In this document: positions 30,942 to 33,548 of the stretch, one piece after another | Position numbering within the stretch: the stretch's first letter is position 1 | Layout: each line of letters starts with the position of its first letter | From: Peptococcaceae bacterium UBA3937 | Lineage (GTDB): Bacteria; Bacillota; Peptococcia; DRI-13; DTU073 | DNA: 33,548 bases | Direction of reading: 5' to 3' | Assembly (NCBI GenBank): GCA_002385735.1 | Contig: DGEB01000035.1 | Location: forward strand, 1 to 33,548 | Notes under the pieces: generated by a model | Told to the model about the DNA's origin: nothing | Seen by the model: only the letters and a program-made list of their open reading frames with translations | Databases searched by the model: none | Made by a program: the position numbers and the translations under genes

Positions 30942-32507
30942 ATGAATTGGGAAAGTGCACAAATTTTAAGCGCCATGGTGTTATACATCGCGGTGGTTAT
31001 TGCGATTGGCTTGTATTATGCCAAACGCGCCAGTGAAAGCAGTGATAATTTTCTGATCGGGGGCAGGTCACTGGGTCCCTGGGTTGTCGCGATGGGAGCA
31101 GAGGCTTCGGACATGAGCGGCTGGCTTTTGATGGGCTTGCCGGGGCTGGCGTATTTTACAGGTTTGGCGGATGCCGGATGGACGGCCATCGGTTTGGCCA
31201 TAGGCACTTATTTGAACTGGCTCCTGGTGGCGAAAAGGCTACGCTGTTATTCTCATGTAGCCGGAGATGCCATCACGATTCCGGACTTTTTCAGCAACCG
31301 GTTCAAAGAAGACAAGAAGATTATTATGACCATTGCGGCGCTCTTTATCATGATCTTTTTCACGGTTTATGCGGCCAGTTGTTTTGTCGCCGTAGGCAAG
31401 TTATTTAATTCATTATTTAACATCGATTATACGTATATGATGATTGCCGGCGCATTATTCGTCTTATTCTATACCTTTATCGGCGGTTTCTTGGCCGAAA
31501 GCGCTTCGGACTTTATGCAAGGCTGTGTGATGGTTGTTGCACTGACGGTTGTCCTGATTGTGGGTATTTCTACCGCCGGTGGGATTTCCGCCGTCATTGA
31601 AAACGTGAAAGCTTTTCCGGGTTTCTTAGAGTTTTTCGGGATTGCGCAACCGGTTCTGGTTGACGGTGTGCAGCAGGTAGAAGCAGGGGCACCCTTGTTT
31701 GGACCGGCGGGTCCTTACGGCATATTGCTGATTATTTCAATGCTGTCCTGGGGCTTGGGGTATTTTGGGATGCCGCAGGTCCTGTTAAAGTTTATGTCCA
31801 TCCGCAAAATCGATGAGCTCACCTTATCCAGAAGGATCGCCGTAATCTGGGTGATTATCTCCCTCACCGCGGCGGTTGCCATAGGTATCATTGGCCGAGC
31901 CCTATATCCCACTGAATTTCTTACACATAGTTCAGCGGAAAGCATCTTTATTCTGATGTCCAGGAATTTCTTCCTGCCGTTTTTTGCCGGCATTGTAATG
32001 GCGGGCATCCTTGCGGCCACCATTAGTTCATCGGATTCGTATTTACTGATTGCCGCTTCGGCCTTTTCGAAAAACCTTTATCAGGGCATTATGAAGAAAG
32101 ATGCCAGTGACCGTGCGGTGCTGATTGCTTCGCGAGTTACTTTGGTGATAATCGCCATTATCGCCATGATTATTGCTTTAGATAGAAACAGTGTAATTTT
32201 TAAGGTGGTTGCTTTTGCTTGGGCCGGTTTTGGCGCGACCTTTGGACCCCTGATGTTATTCTCCTTGTTCTGGAAGCGCGTAACGAGAAGCGGAGCGATC
32301 GCCGGAATGTTAGCCGGCGGGAGCATGGTCTTTATTTGGAAGTTGCTGATTAGCCCACTAGGAGGCGTATTTGCAATCTATGAATTATTGCCGGCTTTTG
32401 TTACCTCCTGTCTTTTCATTGTCGTTGTATCATTATTGTCTAAAGAACCTTCCCAGGAGATTCAGGATGAATTTGAACGAGTTAAGGCGGAAACAGCAAG
32501 AATGTAA
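30942..32507 (+). CDS. putP: Sodium/proline symporter
   Basis: 521 residues from ATG 30942, with GAGGAGGAGG seven bases upstream; an earlier in-frame start at 30915 lies before that site. PutP takes up proline with Na+ through the SSS-family fold (13 membrane spans). The signature NFLIGGRSLGPWVVAMGAEASDMSGWLLMGLPG covers the Na+ and substrate sites (GAEASDMSGW), the later AATISSSDSYLLIAASAF (with the Ser/Asp Na2 positions) and YFGMPQVLLKFMSI are all in place. The length is typical. A terminator hairpin in its leader suggests control of readthrough. The receiver/LytTR gene follows 135 bases later. Confidence 0.93.
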   Translation: MNWESAQILSAMVLYIAVVIAIGLYYAKRASESSDNFLIGGRSLGPWVVAMGAEASDMSGWLLMGLPGLAYFTGLADAGWTAIGLAIGTYLNWLLVAKRLRCYSHVAGDAITIPDFFSNRFKEDKKIIMTIAALFIMIFFTVYAASCFVAVGKLFNSLFNIDYTYMMIAGALFVLFYTFIGGFLAESASDFMQGCVMVVALTVVLIVGISTAGGISAVIENVKAFPGFLEFFGIAQPVLVDGVQQVEAGAPLFGPAGPYGILLIISMLSWGLGYFGMPQVLLKFMSIRKIDELTLSRRIAVIWVIISLTAAVAIGIIGRALYPTEFLTHSSAESIFILMSRNFFLPFFAGIVMAGILAATISSSDSYLLIAASAFSKNLYQGIMKKDASDRAVLIASRVTLVIIAIIAMIIALDRNSVIFKVVAFAWAGFGATFGPLMLFSLFWKRVTRSGAIAGMLAGGSMVFIWKLLISPLGGVFAIYELLPAFVTSCLFIVVVSLLSKEPSQEIQDEFERVKAETARM

Positions 32508-32642
32508 GTAAAATGGGCAGACAGAAACCAAGAAATGAGGTACAATAGAAAATAGAGAATAGAATAGTTTCATGTTCCGGGCAAAAACAATCTAAAATTA
32601 TATGCATTATTTAATAATGACAACATGTGATGGTGATAACGA

Positions 32643-33413
32643 ATGCAATACGAAGCCGAACTCCTACTGATCAACGATGAGCCTCAAGTAATTGATGCAT
32701 TTCAACAGCTTCTGCGTGATGAAAAATTTAGGTTGTTTTACGCTTCAAATTATGAAGAAGCTTTGAAAATTATCCAAAGCAACCGGATTGATATCGTTCT
32801 TTGTAACCAAAATTTGCCTGGCATGCTTGGTGTAGACATCTTAAGAAATTGTAAGAAAATTTTGCCTGAGGCTGTCAGAATCTTAATGAGCGACTCCCCT
32901 GATCTAAGTGTGGCCATTTCGGCCATTAATCAGGGGAGAATTTTTTATTATCTGGTCAAGCCTTGGGATGACCCCCAAATAGTGCCCCTGCTCAAAGATG
33001 CTCTCGCGTACAAACGGGAACAGGACAAGAAGAGATTAGCCTATGAGTTTTTCCGTTATTATAATGGACAATTATTAAATGGCCTCGATAAAGTTGCCCT
33101 GTGGGAAGACGACAGCATTATTTTAATCAATATTGCGGAGATTCTTTATTTAACGGCGATTGACGGGCATGTCAAAATAATCACGAAAAAGGGAGCGTAC
33201 AATAGTCAAGAGTCTTTAAAGGCATGGCATCAAAGGCTGGAACAGCATCGTTTTTTCCGTTGCCATCGGAGCTATATTATCAATCTGGATTATCTTGAAA
33301 GGATCACGCCCTGGTTTAACGGAACTTATCTTGTCCATTTGAAAGACAAAAAAGAAAAAATCCCCGTTAGTCGAAAGGGGATTAAAGAACTAAAACAATT
33401 ATTACATATTTAA
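32643..33413 (+). CDS. LytTR-family regulator with an Asp-less receiver domain
   Basis: 256 residues, ATG 32643. The N-terminal receiver (about 5-125) keeps the fold, Ser83 (RILMSDSPDL) and Lys106 (YYLVKPWDD), but the phosphoacceptor Asp is replaced by Asn55 (IVLCNQNLPG, where the family has ISDxRMPG), and the first acidic pocket residue by Asn11 (LINDEP for VDDEP). Classical phosphorylation is therefore not expected. The C-terminal LytTR DNA-binding domain (about 150-256) has ILYLTAIDGHVKIIT, FFRCHRSYIINLDYLERI and VPVSRKGIKELKQ-like text. It may respond to a ligand, to protein contact, or be constitutive. No sensor kinase is in the window; putP lies upstream. Confidence 0.88.
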   Translation: MQYEAELLLINDEPQVIDAFQQLLRDEKFRLFYASNYEEALKIIQSNRIDIVLCNQNLPGMLGVDILRNCKKILPEAVRILMSDSPDLSVAISAINQGRIFYYLVKPWDDPQIVPLLKDALAYKREQDKKRLAYEFFRYYNGQLLNGLDKVALWEDDSIILINIAEILYLTAIDGHVKIITKKGAYNSQESLKAWHQRLEQHRFFRCHRSYIINLDYLERITPWFNGTYLVHLKDKKEKIPVSRKGIKELKQLLHI

Positions 33414-33507
33414 TTGATTGACAGAAAGCTTTTATTAAAATAAAAAACAGTCCTCATCAGAAAGGCTGATTGTAAAGTCAAAAAATTATTAAAACCTTTC
33501 ATTGTTA

Positions 33508-33532
33508 GAAAACAACCGTTTAGGTTGTTTTC
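33508..33532. terminator. Hairpin at the right edge
   Basis: GAAAACAACC (33508-33517) pairs perfectly with GGTTGTTTTC (33523-33532) around GTTTA. The right arm has a short T-run, so it may terminate the LytTR gene, which ends 95 bases earlier. 33414-33507 shows nothing else. Confidence 0.5.
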
Positions 33533-33548
33533 AGACCGTCAAAAAACC

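Overview
The window looks like a chromosome segment of an anaerobic, low-to-mid GC member of the Bacillota, most likely class Clostridia (Peptococcaceae/Desulfitobacteriaceae-like). The reasons are strong AGGAGG ribosome binding sites, frequent TTG and GTG starts, a YtrA-type GntR regulator with its ABC transporter, and an anaerobe's oxygen and nitric oxide defence set: rubredoxin, rubrerythrin, desulfoferrodoxin, a hybrid-cluster protein and an H-NOX haem sensor. The taxon is an inference from gene content; there is no rRNA, tRNA, CRISPR array or transposase in the window.

Layout. 1-1550: structured intergenic DNA, then a membrane protein that fuses a CmpB-type domain to an HD domain. 1695-3675: a GntR-ABC-permease operon behind a promoter with a perfect palindrome. 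3771-4593: gene debris (a broken DUF1254/DUF1214 gene and a short Cys-containing ORF). 4639-5830: a small DMT transporter with a DUF4180 gene, meeting a zinc-ribbon gene head-on. 5989-7525: debris, a YjbQ-family gene, an ArsC-like fragment with TGA at its catalytic Cys codon, and an orphan C-type-lectin-like phage protein. 7629-9890: DUF6485, exonuclease III and a nucleotidyltransferase. 10167-11697: a PAS-AraC regulator and a broken paralogue fused to RCC1 repeats. 11806-13594: a macrodomain/HTH protein and a VWA protein. 13887-19034: rubredoxin, rubrerythrin, a cation/proton antiporter, a hemerythrin-like protein, a P1B ATPase with a CPG motif and a separate HMA metallochaperone. 19168-24812: two lipoproteins, uracil-DNA glycosylase, desulfoferrodoxin, an AraC/GyrI-type regulator, a MutT-like Nudix protein and an HD phosphohydrolase. 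25168-26732: small unknown genes, another remnant and a GNAT acetyltransferase. 26787-33413: a metallophosphoesterase joined to a truncated hcp, a sirtuin, an H-NOX gene with a stop at codon 9, PutP, and a LytTR regulator whose receiver has lost its phosphoacceptor Asp.

Two themes stand out. First, many genes protect an anaerobe against O2, peroxide, superoxide, NO and oxidised DNA (Rd, Rbr, Dfx, Hcp, H-NOX, ExoIII, Ung, MutT-like). Second, the window has an unusual number of broken or chimeric genes: DUF1254/1214, ArsC-like, PAS::RCC1, the 25933 remnant, hcp and H-NOX. Several are joined directly to unrelated genes, as if internal deletions had been common. The least described intact module is the macrodomain-HTH plus VWA pair; the most testable oddities are the TGA-containing ArsC fragment, the nonsense H-NOX, the truncated Hcp and the Asp-less receiver.
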